DNA of 64,000 nt, taken from Eopsaltria australis. Lineage: Eukaryota > Chordata > Aves > Passeriformes > Petroicidae. Location of the stretch: NCBI GenBank assembly GCA_034509425.1, contig JAVTVJ010001234.1, forward strand, positions 1-64,000. The letters run 5' to 3'. Shown here piece after piece: positions 48,430 to 59,325 of the stretch (within the stretch, counting starts at the first letter, position 1; every line of letters starts with the position of its first letter). The position numbers and the translations under genes are program-made. A model generated the notes under the pieces. The model worked only from the letters and a program-made list of their open reading frames with translations, ran no database searches and had not been told where the DNA came from.

Positions 48430-50720
48430 AAATCCCTCCATTCTGCAAACACAGGAGTTCCTCCACGAGGATAAACCACACTCGATTCTCCACCAGAACT
48501 ATCCCAGGTGATGAGAACCCCACAACTTCAGAACTCAATTCTGCAAACAAATTATTTCCTCCATGAGGATAAAACTCAATTCTCCACTAGAACTATCCCA
48601 TGAGATGAGAGCTCCACAAATCCAGAACCAAATTCTGCAAAGGATTTCCTCCTCAAGGACAAATCACAATTCTCTACCTAGAACTATCCCACGACTCCAG
48701 AGCAAAATTCTACAAACAAACATTTTCCTCCACGAGGATAAACCACAATTCTCCAGCCAGAACTACCCCATGAGATGAGAGCTTCACAACTCCAGAATTC
48801 AATTCTGCAAACAAATTATTTCCTCCACAAGGATAAAACACATTTGATTCTCCAGGCAGAACTATCCCATGAGATGAGAGCTCCACAAGTCCAGAACCAA
48901 ATTCTGCAAAGGATTTCCTATGAGGATAAACCACAATTCTCCACCAGAACTATCCCAGGAGATGAGAACTCCACAACTCCAGCATTAAATTCTAAAAACA
49001 AACATTTCCCTCCACGAGGATAAACCACAATTCTCCAGCCAGAACTATCCCACAACTCCAGAACTCAATTCTGCAAACAAATTATTTCCTCCACGAGGAT
49101 AAAACTCAATTCTCCACCAGAACTGTTCCAGGAGATGAGAGCTCCACAACTCCAGAACCAAATTCTGCAAACAAACGTTTTCCTCCACAAGGATAGATCA
49201 CAATTCTCCAGGCAAAACTATCCCAAGGGATGAGAACTCCACAAGTCCAGAATCAAATTCTACAAACGTTTTCCTCCCCAAGGATAAAATACAATTCCCC
49301 AGGCAGAACTATCCCATCACTCCAGAATTATATTTTGCAAACAAATGATTTCCTCCATGAGGATGAACCACACTTGATTCTCCACCAGAACTATCCCAGG
49401 AGATGAGAGCTCCATAACTCCAGGATTAAATTCTACAAACAAACATTTTCTTCCACAAGGATAAACCCCAATTTTCCAGCCAGAACTACCCCACAAATCC
49501 AGAACTAAATTCTGCAAACAAACATTTTATTCCATGAGGATAAACCCCAATTCTCCACCAGAACTATCCCAGGAGATGAGAGCTCCACAACTCCAGGATT
49601 AAATTCTACAAACATTTTCCTCCATGAGGATAAACCACAATTGTCCACCAGAACTATCCCAGGAGATGGGAGCTCCACAAGTCCAGAACCAAACTCTGCA
49701 AACAAACATTTTCCTCCCCAAGGATAAAATACAATTCCCCAGGCAAAATTATCCCATAACTCCAGAATTAAATTTTGCAAACAAATTATTTCCTCCACGA
49801 GGATAGAACACGATTCTCCAGGCAAAACTATCCCAAGGGATGAGAACTCCACAAGTCCAGAACTAAATTCTGCAAACAAACATTTTCCTCCACAAGGACA
49901 AACCACAATTCTCCAGCCAGAACTATCCTACAAGTCCAGAACTAAATTCTACAAACACATATTTTCCTCCAGGAGGATAAACCCCAATTCTCCACCAGAA
50001 CTATCCCAGGAGATGAGAGCTCCACAACTCCAGGATTAAATTCTACAAACATTTTCCTCCATGAGGATAAACCACAATTGTCCACCAGAACTATCCCAGG
50101 AGATGGGAGCTCCACAAGTCCAGAACCAAACTCTGCAAACAAACATTTTCCTCCCCAAGGATAAAATACAATTCCCCAGGCAAAATTATCCCATAACTCC
50201 AGAATTAAATTTTGCAAACAAATTATTTCCTCCACGAGGATAGAACACGATTCTCCAGGCAAAACTATCCCAAGGGATGAGAACTCCACAAGTCCAGAAC
50301 TAAATTCTGCAAACAAACATTTTCCTCCACAAGGACAAACCACAATTCTCCAGCCAGAACTATCCTACAAGTCCAGAACTAAATTCTACAAACACATATT
50401 TTCCTCCAGGAGGATAAACCCCAATTCTCCACCAGAACTATCCCAGGAGATGAGAGCTCCACAACTCCAGGATTAAATTCTACAAACATTTTCCTCCATG
50501 AGGATAAGCCACAATTGTCCACCAGAACTATCCCAGGAGATGAGAGCTCCACAAGTCCAGAACCAAACTCTGCAAACAAACGTTTTCCTCCCCAGGGATA
50601 AAATACAATTCCCCAGGCAGAATTATCCCATCACTCCAGAATTATATTTTGCAAACAGATTATTTCCTCCACCAGGATGAAGCACAATTCTCCAGCCAGG
50701 AGATCCCAGGAGGTGAGAGC
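48430..50720. repeat. 75-95-bp minisatellite filling most of PDE4B1 intron 1, with 437-bp higher-order copies
   Basis: About 25 units contain CTCCACGAGGATAAACCACA, ATTCTCCAGCCAGAACTATC, GAGATGAGAGCTCCACAACT and CCAGAACTAAATTCTGCAAA. A 437-bp block of several units is repeated in register at about 49506, 49943 and 50380, the first two nearly identical. On the PDE4B sense strand each unit reads about TTTGTTTGCAGAATT, or a TGTAG variant. The array starts about 25 bp from the authentic exon-2 acceptor and takes up about 2.3 of the 2.8 kb intron. Confidence 0.95.
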
Positions 50721-51187
50721 TCCACAGGCCTTCACTCCAAATGGAGACAATTCCCCAGGGAATGGGGTGTGGAGTTGAATTATTCGGGAATTAGGATGAT
50801 GAGCAAGGGTAACAATGAAATAGAAAATGCATCATCACAGCAGGTGCTGAGCTGCTGGAACACTGATGCATTTCTACATGAAAAAGGTGGAAATATTCCA
50901 TAAATCCCAGCAGCATTCCCTGCTCCCTGCCCACTCTGCACTGAGCAAAAAAACCCGGATAAAACTCCTCCAAACCTTTCCCAGGGGCTGGGCTGTTCAT
51001 TTTTTAATGTGCTGCTCTTATTTTCTGCTTATTATCTAAAAATCCGCCGATTTTACCCATCAGCAGTGGAAGCAAAAGCAGTTTATATTTACAGAAGGAG
51101 GTAAAATCGAGTTTTTAGCTGATTTTCATGATGTAAAAAAGGCAAAGGAAAGGAAAAAAGGGGAAAGAAACGTTGAGCAGGACTGAC
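50721..51187. other. 5' part of PDE4B1 intron 1
   Basis: Single-copy intronic sequence after the first coding exon's donor. Nothing else recognised. Confidence 0.55.
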
Positions 51188-51229
51188 CTCATCTGCAGTC
51201 ACTGTCATGACACTTCTGCTTTTCTTCAT
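51188..51229 (-). CDS. PDE4B: PDE4B first coding exon, long isoform PDE4B1 (start codon to splice donor)
   Basis: This exon encodes the N-terminal 14 residues of the PDE4B1 long isoform, a cAMP-specific phosphodiesterase. Read on the minus strand, the ATG at 51229-51227 opens MKKSRSVMTVTADE, which matches the start of vertebrate PDE4B1 (MKKSRSVMTV is shared with the human protein). The exon ends in phase 0 at GATGAG, followed by a GTCAGT donor at 51187-51182. It joins in frame to the exon at 48173-48408. An acceptor (TTCTTTCAG) just upstream at 51297 shows that this is not the transcription start and that at least one noncoding exon lies further upstream, not identified here. The N-terminal region of PDE4 long forms governs targeting and partner binding and sits before UCR1/UCR2 and the catalytic domain, which are outside this window. 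The identification is firm because the downstream exon is also PDE4B1-specific. Confidence 0.93.
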
Positions 51230-51296
51230 TATCGAGGTTCGAGGGCAGCCCAGGATTAAAAACTTCTGGGAAATGCAATTTATTCAGAGGGGAAAC
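51230..51296 (-). other. PDE4B: 5' untranslated part of the PDE4B1 first coding exon, with 3' splice site
   Basis: These 67 bases lie between a good acceptor (pyrimidine-rich TTTTTTGTTCTTTCAG, AG at 51298-51297) and the PDE4B1 ATG. They are read as the noncoding start of the same exon. The acceptor abuts the AT-rich repeat region that begins near 51310, so its branch-point region borders, or lies inside, repetitive DNA. The exon start is inferred from the splice motif, not from transcript data. Confidence 0.75.
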
Positions 51297-51309
51297 CTGA
51301 AAGAACAAA

Positions 51310-52260
51310 AAATTAATGTATTTATAGATATGAACAGATAAAAATTATAGAAATATGAAATTATAGATAAAATATATTCTATAGTTATATGTATAATAGA
51401 TTGTATATGACTATATATAAATTATACAAAAATAATATATGTGATGCACTAATCATAATTAATTATAGTCTTAATTATATACATTAATTATACAAGTTTT
51501 ATATTCATTATAGACCAATTTAAAAAATTAGATGTATTTTATATATAAATATACAAAAATGATACCCATAAAATGACATACAAATAGATATAATACAATC
51601 ATGTATATAAATATATAATAAATTATAAAGCATTAGATATTATATATATAATTATATGTGTATTGATTAATCAATATATTCTATAAATATATCTTTATAT
51701 GTTTATACAATATTTATAATATATATCAATATATTTTATATCTACTATCTTTATATTTACATTTATATTTATATTTATATATTTATATTTATATTTATAT
51801 TTATTTATATTTATATTTATATTTATATTTATTTATTTATATTTATATTTTATTTTATTTATATTTATATTTATACGTTTATATTTATATTATATTTCTA
51901 TTATACTTATATTTATATATTTTATATTTATATTTATATTTATATTTTATTTTATTTTATTTTATATTTTTATATATTTTATTTTATATTTATATTTATA
52001 TCTATATTTATGTTTATATTTATATTATATTTCTATTTATACTTATATTTATATTTATATTTATATTTATATTTATATTTATATTTATATTTATATTATA
52101 TTTATATTTATATTTACACTTATATTTATATTTTATATTTACATATATATATTTATATATTACATTTATATTTATATTATATTTCTATTTCAATTTCTAT
52201 TTCTATTTACATTTATATTTACATTTATATTTATATTTACGACTGATAAACTAATAAAAC
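51310..52260. repeat. AT-rich array, (TATTTA)n and relatives
   Basis: About 950 bp of nearly pure A+T. From about 51740 it is mainly TATTTATAT hexamer-type repeats. To the left it is less ordered ATATAA sequence. It lies directly upstream, in transcript sense, of the PDE4B1 first-coding-exon acceptor. Confidence 0.95.
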
Positions 52261-52659
52261 TATTAATATACATACTAATAAACGAATAAAATATAAATTA
52301 ATTAGCCCAAATTAATTTAGGCTAAATTAATAATGATAATGATTAAACCCAGCTTTATTTCTGTGGGGATTGCAGTTCTGAGGCCTGGAGAAAATCCAAC
52401 CCTTCCTTCAGCCATGCCTAAATTCCCATCAAAACCTGACTCGCTCCTTCCCGAGCCTTCCCACAAAAACCTGGGATGGAGGGGAGAATAAACCCCCGCC
52501 AAACATTCCAAAAGATTCCTGGGAATCTTTGCCTCTGGAACATTTTCTCATTGATGCAGGTTTTTATTCTGCAGTTCCAACAGCAAAACCCTCCAAAAAA
52601 AACCCCAATCCCAAAGGATTGGCTGGGAATGGGAGCAGGGAATTCTGAACAGCAGCAAA
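52261..52659. other. Single-copy spacer
   Basis: No feature recognised. Confidence 0.45.
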
Positions 52660-52905
52660 ACTTTGCATTTATTATTATCATTATTATTATTATTATTATT
52701 AATATTATTATTATTACTATTACTATTATTATTAATAATAATAATAATAACGCAGCAAAACCTTGCATTTATTAATAAATAATAATGCTGCAGCAAAACT
52801 TTGCATTTATTAATAATTATTATTATTAATAATAATGCAGCAAAGCTTTGCATTTATTAATTAATAATAATAATAATAATAATAATGCAAAAGTTTGCAT
52901 TTATT
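52660..52905. repeat. (ATT)n / (AAT)n with a repeated GCAGCAAAACTTTGCATTTA block
   Basis: Trinucleotide runs switch from ATT to AAT, so the region can form hairpins. A GCAGCAAAACTTTGCATTT block is interspersed about five times. Confidence 0.93.
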
Positions 52906-52994
52906 AAGAATTTGTGAAGAAAAATCAGCTCTGCAGTCGGGTCTGATCCACGTTCCTGGAATATATCCCACGTGGAATATTAATTTTCTTTTTA

Positions 52995-53460
52995 CATCAA
53001 GCTTCCACCTCAAGATTTTTATATTCCAGGACCAGAACTGATGGGAAAACATTCCAGCAATTCCAGAGGGATCCAGGCAGGGTATGGATTAAAGGATTCC
53101 CAACAAACAGTGAGGATAAAACCCCTAAAACCCCACGGATGCCCTGCTTTTCCTGATTTTTCCACCTCAGGATTTTTATGTTCCAGGACCAGAACTGATG
53201 GGAAAACATTCCAGCAATTCCAGAGGGATCCAGGTAGGGTATGGATTAAAGGATTCCCAACAAACAGTGAGGATAAAACCCCACGGATGCCCTGCTTCTC
53301 CTGATTTTCCACCTCAAGATTTTTATATTCCAAGAGCAAAACTGATGGGAAAACATTCCAGCAATTCCAGAGGATCCAGGCCGGGTATGGATTAAAGGAT
53401 TCCCAACAAACAGTGAGGATAAATTCCCATGGATGCGCTGCTTCTCCTGATTTTCCTCCA
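52995..53460. repeat. 145-165-bp tandem repeat, three copies
   Basis: CACCTCAAGATTTTTATATT, GATGGGAAAACATTCCAGCA and GATTCCCAACAAACAGTGAG recur in order three times, the later copies lacking a short CCCTAAAA piece. Confidence 0.94.
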
Positions 53461-54181
53461 CACTGGATCAGAAGCAGCTGCCCGGCTCACCCCGTGTGAA
53501 ATGCACTATTTCCAGGAATTCCTACAACACATCCCCACGTGCCAATCTGGGAATGTTTGGAGCACGAGGCCCACGTTCCATCACGTGTTTTCCCACATAT
53601 TTGGGCTCCTCCTCGGGCAGGATTAAAGCCAGAGGGGGATTTGAGGAGCAGATTTATCCCCTCATCCCAAAAATCCCCCTCTCCCAAAAAACACGGCCGA
53701 GGCTGGGGCAGAATCCCGTTTTTCCACTCTCTGGATGAGCAGCAGTTTTTGGGAAGCAGAGCTGTTTCTCCAAATCCACTTTTCAAGGACACAAATGCAG
53801 AGTGAAAAACCAAAATAAATCCCAGTGAAATTCCACATGCTGCAGTCCCACACCTGCTCCTGCCTCGCTTCCACTGCATTCCTGGAGCTGGATTTTTCCT
53901 CCCAACAAAAAGCCCATCCTGAAAACGCTCAGAGATGAACCTGAATTGTGAATTACTGGAGAAGCTTTCCTAAGGGAAGGGCTGGGATGAAGGGAGTTCA
54001 GCTGATCCCACAGGGAATTGCATCATTTGTGAGCTGGGATTCCAATTGGATTCTCCTTAAAATCCATCAGAACTTCACAGGGAGAGGCATCGACTCAGAC
54101 AGGGTGACAGCCACCAAAAAGAAGTGACAATCTCAGGTCTGGCTCTCCCAGGAGGAACAGATGGGCTCCTGCTTTAAATAA
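53461..54181. other. Single-copy sequence
   Basis: No gene recognised. A 130-codon minus frame (53487-53879) has no domain. Confidence 0.5.
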
Positions 54182-54560
54182 AATCATGGAACGCTTCGGG
54201 TTGGGAGGGAGCTTTAAACTCATCCCATTCCAGGGGCAGGGACTTCTCCCAGTATCCCAGGGTGCTCCAGGCTGGCCTGGGACACTCCCAGGGATCCAGG
54301 GGCAGCCACAGCAAATCTGGACAAGGAGGGAAAGGCTGGAACACTTCCAGAGAGTCACCCCAACACCTCCCTGATATTCCAAAGCCTCACCACCTTCCAG
54401 GGAAGATTTGCTTTCCAATATCCAGCCTGACCCAGCTCTGAGGCCGTTCCCTCTCCTCCTGTCCCTGTTCCCTGGGAGCAGATCCCAAATCCCCCCTGAG
54501 CCCCCTCCTGTCAGGGACTGTGCAGAGCCACAAGGTCCCCCCTGAGCCTCCTTTGCTCCT
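54182..54560 (-). mobile_element. CR1 LINE, 3' portion
   Basis: Complement CR1: CGGGTTGGGAGGGAGCTTTA, GGGATCCAGGGGCAGCCACA, GAGGCCGTTCCCTCTCCTCC and CCCTGAGCCTCCTTTGCTCC. It is interrupted at its inner end by the inverted-repeat arm. Confidence 0.9.
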
Positions 54561-54861
54561 TTTTTTCCCTGGATTTTCTGTAGATCCCTAAAATGTTTGT
54601 GTGCAGCTCCATTTCCTGAAGCTTTAACGAACCCTGCAGGTAAAAGCTGCAGAACGATGGAAAAACTTCCTCAGGTGAAGGTTTCCTTCCCTAACAAGAG
54701 CAGGAAATCAGCTCTTCTGTGTTATTGGGTTCGTTATTCCTGAGCTCATTGGAGCAGCTGAGCCAGGTCTGTTCTGGAGCTCATCCCACAAAAATGAGGT
54801 TTAAGGGAACTCAGCAACGTCCAAAGGCATCCAGGCCTTGGAGGTTCAAGGGGATTTTCAG
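54561..54861 (+). repeat. Inverted repeat, right arm (partner at 18496-18799)
   Basis: Reads GGATTTTCTGTAGATCCCTA through GAACCCTGCAGGTAAAAGCT to GGAGGTTCAAGGGGATTTTC, about 98% identical by eye to the reverse complement of the left arm. CR1 sequence of the same segment lies on both sides (54440-54560 and 54862-54990), so here the core sits inside a duplicated stretch of CR1. Confidence 0.92.
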
Positions 54862-55000
54862 CTCTGGGGCTGCTCCCTCTCCTCCTGTCCCTGTTCCCTG
54901 GGAGCAGATCCCAAATCCCAAATCCCCCCCTGAGCCCCCTCCTGTCAGGGGCTGTGCAGAGCCACAGGGGCCCCCTGAGCCTCCTTTGCTCCAGCCTGAG
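54862..55000 (-). mobile_element. CR1 segment, repeat of 54440-54560
   Basis: GCTGCTCCCTCTCCTCCTGT and GGGCTGTGCAGAGCCACAGG repeat the CR1 piece found before the inverted-repeat arm, with small differences. Confidence 0.85.
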
Positions 55001-55384
55001 CCATTTTTTCTAGGCTTTCCAAGCTCAACCCCCTTTGGGAACACCACAAGAACACCAGAATTCCAGGAAGGAATTCCAAGCTGAATCTCCAAACTCCTCA
55101 GCTTTAAAATTCCACCCCTACAGAGCCAAAAATTGGCCTAAAATCCACTTTTTTAGGCTTTTAAATCCACTTTTTCTAGGCTTTCCAAGCTCAAACTCCC
55201 TTGGGAACACCACAAGAACATCAGAATTCCATCATGGAATTCCAAGCTGAATCTCCAAACCCCTCAACTTTAAAATTCCACATCTACAGAGGCAAAATTG
55301 CCCTAAAATCCACATTTTTAGGCTCTTAAATCCACTTTTTTTTTTTAGGAGAACACTGGAGAACCAAGGGAAAGCTGAGACCTG
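55001..55384. repeat. 169-bp tandem duplication
   Basis: TTTTCTAGGCTTTCCAAGCT occurs near 55007 and 55176, each followed by GGGAACACCACAAGAACA and CCAAGCTGAATCTCCAAAC. Confidence 0.88.
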
Positions 55385-56175
55385 CAAGGAGTGGGCTTGG
55401 AAAAAATGAGATTTAAGGTTTTTTCCAACTCAAACTATTCCAGGATTCCAGGATTTACATCCAGAAATGGGAGGTGAGGATCAGACCAAGCCAATATTGG
55501 GAAAAAGGATTTTTAGGATGGAACATCCTGAAAAAAAATGAAATTTAAGGTTTTTTCCAACTCAAACCATTCCAGGATTCCAGGATTTACACCCAGAAAT
55601 GGGAGGTGAGGATCTGACCAATCCAATAATGGGAAAAGGGATTTTTAGGATGGAGCATTCTGGAAAAAAAATTGAGATTTAAGGTTTTTCCAACTCAAAA
55701 TTCCAGGATTTACACCCCAAAATGGGAAGTGAGGATCAGACCAATCCAATAATGGGAAAAGGGATTTTTAGGATGGAGCATCCTGGAAAAAATTGAGATT
55801 TAAGATTTCTTCCAAACCATTCCAAAATCCCAGGATTTACACCCAGAAATGGGAGGTGAGGATCTGACCAAGCCAATATTGGGAAAAGGGATTTTTAGGA
55901 TGGAACATCCTGGGAAAAAAAATGAAATTTAAGGTTTTTTCCAACTCAAACCATTCCAAAAATTCCAGGATTTATACCAAGAAAATGGGAGGTGAGGATC
56001 AGACCAAGCCAATAATGGGAAAAGGGATTTTTAGGATGGAACATCCTGGGAAAAAAATTGAGATTTAAGGTTTTTCCAACTCAAACTATTCTGGGATTCC
56101 AGGATTTATATCCAAAAATGGGAGGTGAAGATCAGACCAAGCCAATAATGGGAAAGGGGAATTTTAGGATTGGAT
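55385..56175. repeat. 120-135-bp minisatellite, 6-7 copies, CR1-tail-like
   Basis: Units contain GAGATTTAAGGTTTTTTCCA, CCATTCCAGGATTCCAGGAT, GGGAGGTGAGGATCAGACCA and GGGATTTTTAGGATGGA. The TTTCCAACTCAAACCATTCC part resembles the very end of CR1, suggesting that a CR1 tail and its flank were captured and amplified. Confidence 0.92.
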
Positions 56176-57029
56176 TTCTGTCCAGGATATTCCTGATTTT
56201 ATCTCATCCCAAATTCCCAAAAACACAACCATGGAACAGCAGCTAAAAACCAATTCCAACGCCTGAGGAAAACCACATTCCAATTGGAACAAACGCTTCC
56301 AGATCAATTCTCCAGCTTTTCCGACCACAAAAATCCACCTAAAAAGGGAAAATCAGGATTTTCCACAACCAATTCCTGCTGCTGCTTCAATCCTGTGTCC
56401 TCTCTTTCCCAGGAAAAGGATTCCGGAGCAGAGAAATTCCTAAATATTCATCCAAAACTTCCCAAAGTATTGGGAATATTAAAGAAGACACGACAGCTCC
56501 GTGGTCAGCCCCAAATCTGATTTATCCCAGGGTTGTTTTTTTCCACGTTTGCAATTTCCAGACTGAAATTCCCGCCTGCCCATCCAATAAAAACAAAGGG
56601 AAAGCATTTGGAATTCTGGAGATGTTCCCACGTTCTCCACCAGCCACTTCCATATTTTATTTCATCCATTGGAAGTGGCATCTTGGACAGCACTGATTTA
56701 TAACAGGAGATTTAAGGGAGGGGGGGGGAAAAATTGGATTTCCAGGGATGTTTTGGGTTTTGATTCCAGGATTTTTCCTCGGAGCCCAAGCAGATGTTCC
56801 TGTTTCCTCAGACTGTGGTTGTTTGCTTTCCTTCTGGAGCTGATATTTCGCTTCTTGGGCAAATATTTGCATTGTTTTTGATTCAGCCAGGCTGAATAAT
56901 CAGCATTTTTTTTTTAATTAATGAGGAAGTTTTTTTTTTTTAATTAATTCTGGGATTTTCTCCCGAACGAAGCGAGGCGAAAGCGCCAATTCCAGCATTT
57001 TCTCCCCAATTCTCCTGGAAATTCCTTTC
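56176..57029. other. Single-copy sequence
   Basis: No gene recognised. Short T-runs near 56905-56942. Confidence 0.5.
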
Positions 57030-57855
57030 CCAGCTATCAAAAACTCCTTGGATGATGTGGAGTGATCCTTGATGAATATTTTGGGATGTTTTTATCCCAT
57101 TCCATCCCTTCAAGGGCTGCAATAAATGAGGAGAGCTCTGCTCAGTCACCCCTGCTCCCAAAATCCTGGTGCTTCCAGCAAGGAATTCTCATTTCCCAGG
57201 GATCAGGGAAAATTTAAAAACAAATTTTAAAATAAATTTTTAAATAAATTTTGAAATAAATTTTGAAATAAAAAATTTGGCTCTTCTGGAAAATGATTCC
57301 ATGCTGGAGTTGCAGAGGGATTGGGAAAAAGTGGGAATTCCAAACTATTGGGATGCAGGAGTGTCCCAAGAGGAATCCCAAGCTGGATACACCCAGCTTC
57401 AGCAGGAAAATCACAACTCTGGGAATGACAAAATCAGAAACTCAGCTATCAAACACTCCTTGGATGACGTGGAGTGATCCTTGATGAATATTTTGGGAAG
57501 ATTTTATCCAATTTCATCCCTTCAAAGGCTGCAATAAATGAGGAGAGCTCTGCTCAGTCACCCCTGCTCCCAAAATCCTGGTGCTTCCAGCAAGGAATTC
57601 TCATTTCCCAGGGATCAGGGAAAATTTAAAAACAAATTTTAAAATAAATTTTTAAATAAATTTTGAAATAAATTTTGAAATAAAAAATTTGGCTCTTCTG
57701 GAAAATGATTCCATGCTGGAGTTGCAGAGGGATTGGGAAAAAGTGGGAATTCCAAACTATTGGGATGCAGGAGTGTCCCAAGAGGAATCCCAAGCTGGAT
57801 ACACCCAGCTTCACCAGGAAAATCACAACTCTGGGAATGACAGTGACTGGAAATG
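57030..57855. repeat. 412-bp tandem duplication (two copies)
   Basis: The block from ACTCCTTGGATGATGTGGAG near 57045 recurs near 57455. Both contain the AAATAAATTTTGAAATAAAT stretch and TTGGCTCTTCTGGAAAATGA. Copies are almost identical, so the duplication is young. Confidence 0.95.
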
Positions 57856-57864
57856 GGAAAAAGC

Positions 57865-58075
57865 TGGCAGAGGATGGAATTCCATGGGAAATTGGGAAGG
57901 AATTCTTGGCTGGGAGGGTGAGGAGGGGCTGGCACGGAATTCCCTGGATCCCTGGGAGTGTCCAAGGCCAGGCTGGGATGGTGGGAATGTCCCTGCCATG
58001 GCCAGGTGGGGTTGGAGGATTTTTAATTTCCTTTCCAACCCAACCCAGTCTGGGATTCTGGGATTTTGGAATTTG
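57865..58075 (+). mobile_element. CR1 3' portion
   Basis: GGAATTCTTGGCTGGGAGGG, GTGTCCAAGGCCAGGCTGGG, AATGTCCCTGCCATGGCC and a CCTTTCCAACCCAACCCAG tail in sense order. Confidence 0.9.
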
Positions 58076-58389
58076 AGGCATGAAAGGATCATTTCAAGCT
58101 AATCCAGGATATTTTTCCACCCTAACCTGAGGTTACTTGGAAAGAAAAATATCCCAACAACAGCCAAATATTTTATTTTTGGGCAAATATAAAAATCCAA
58201 CACAAAAATTCCTCCAAGGCACGGGAGAGACCCAACTTCTCCTCAGGATTCCCCATTTTATTCTTGGGATGTGTTTTCCTTGGACAAAAAAAGCACAACT
58301 CACTCTGAGCCTCCCAAATCCTCCAATCCCTACCCAGCTCCCTGAATCCCCCAGGAGCAACAGGAGAGGGGTTTTAAACTTTGAATCTT
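58076..58389. other. Single-copy spacer
   Basis: No feature recognised. Confidence 0.45.
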
Positions 58390-59325
58390 TTGGGATTATT
58401 TTGCTGGAAAGCTAAAAGGCATCCCTGTATTCCTGGGAAAAACCAGCTGGGTTTAATTACTACATGGATTATTTGGGGGGAGTTTTCCCAACTTTTCCAG
58501 GATGAGAGAGACAAGAGGGATGGGATAAACTGGTTTTTTCCTGCTCAGGGTTTGGAAGATGCCTTTCCATGAGTATTCCAGAGTTTCCTGGGCACAGACA
58601 GTGCAGAAAACATGAGAAGAGATTTCCAACTCTCATTTTTCAGGATACTTTGCTGGAAAGCTAAAAGGCATCTCTGTATTCCTGGGAAAAACCAGAGGGA
58701 TTTAATTACTACAAGGATTATTTGGGGGAAGTTTCCCAACTTTTCCAGGATCACCAGACATGCAGGGAGACAACAGGGATGGGATGAGTTTCTTTTCCTG
58801 CTCAGGGTTTGGAAGATCCCTTTCCATGTCTATTCCAGAGTTTCCTGGAAACAACAGGAGAAGAGATTTCCAACTCTCATTTTTTGGGATTACTTTGCAG
58901 GAAAGCTAAAGGGCATCCCTGTATTCCTGGGAAAAACCAGCTGGGTTTAATTACTACATGGATTATTTAGGATGAGTATTCCCAACTTTTCCAGGATGAG
59001 AGAGACAAGAGGGATGGGATAAACTGGTTTTTTCCTGCTGAGAGTTTGGAAGATCCCTTTCCATGTCTATTCCAGAGTTTCCTGGAAACAACAGGAGAAG
59101 AGATTTCCAACTCTCATTTTTCAGGATACTTTGCTGGAAAGCTAAAGGGCATCCCTGTATTCCTGGGGGAAAAAAACCAGCAGGATTTAATTACTATACG
59201 GATTATTTGGGGTGAGTCTTCCCAACTTTTCCAGGATGAGAGAGACAAGAGGGATGGGATAAACTGGTTTTCCTACTCAGGGTCTGGAAGATCCTTTTCC
59301 ATGCCTGTTCCAGAGTTTCCTGGGA
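58390..59325. repeat. About 240-bp tandem repeat, four copies
   Basis: TTTGCTGGAAAGCTAAAAGG or a close variant occurs near 58400, 58648, 58893 and 59130. Shared blocks include CATCCCTGTATTCCTGGGAA, TTTAATTACTACATGGATTA and GAGAGACAAGAGGGATGGGA. Its frames of 112-196 codons are accidental. Confidence 0.94.
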
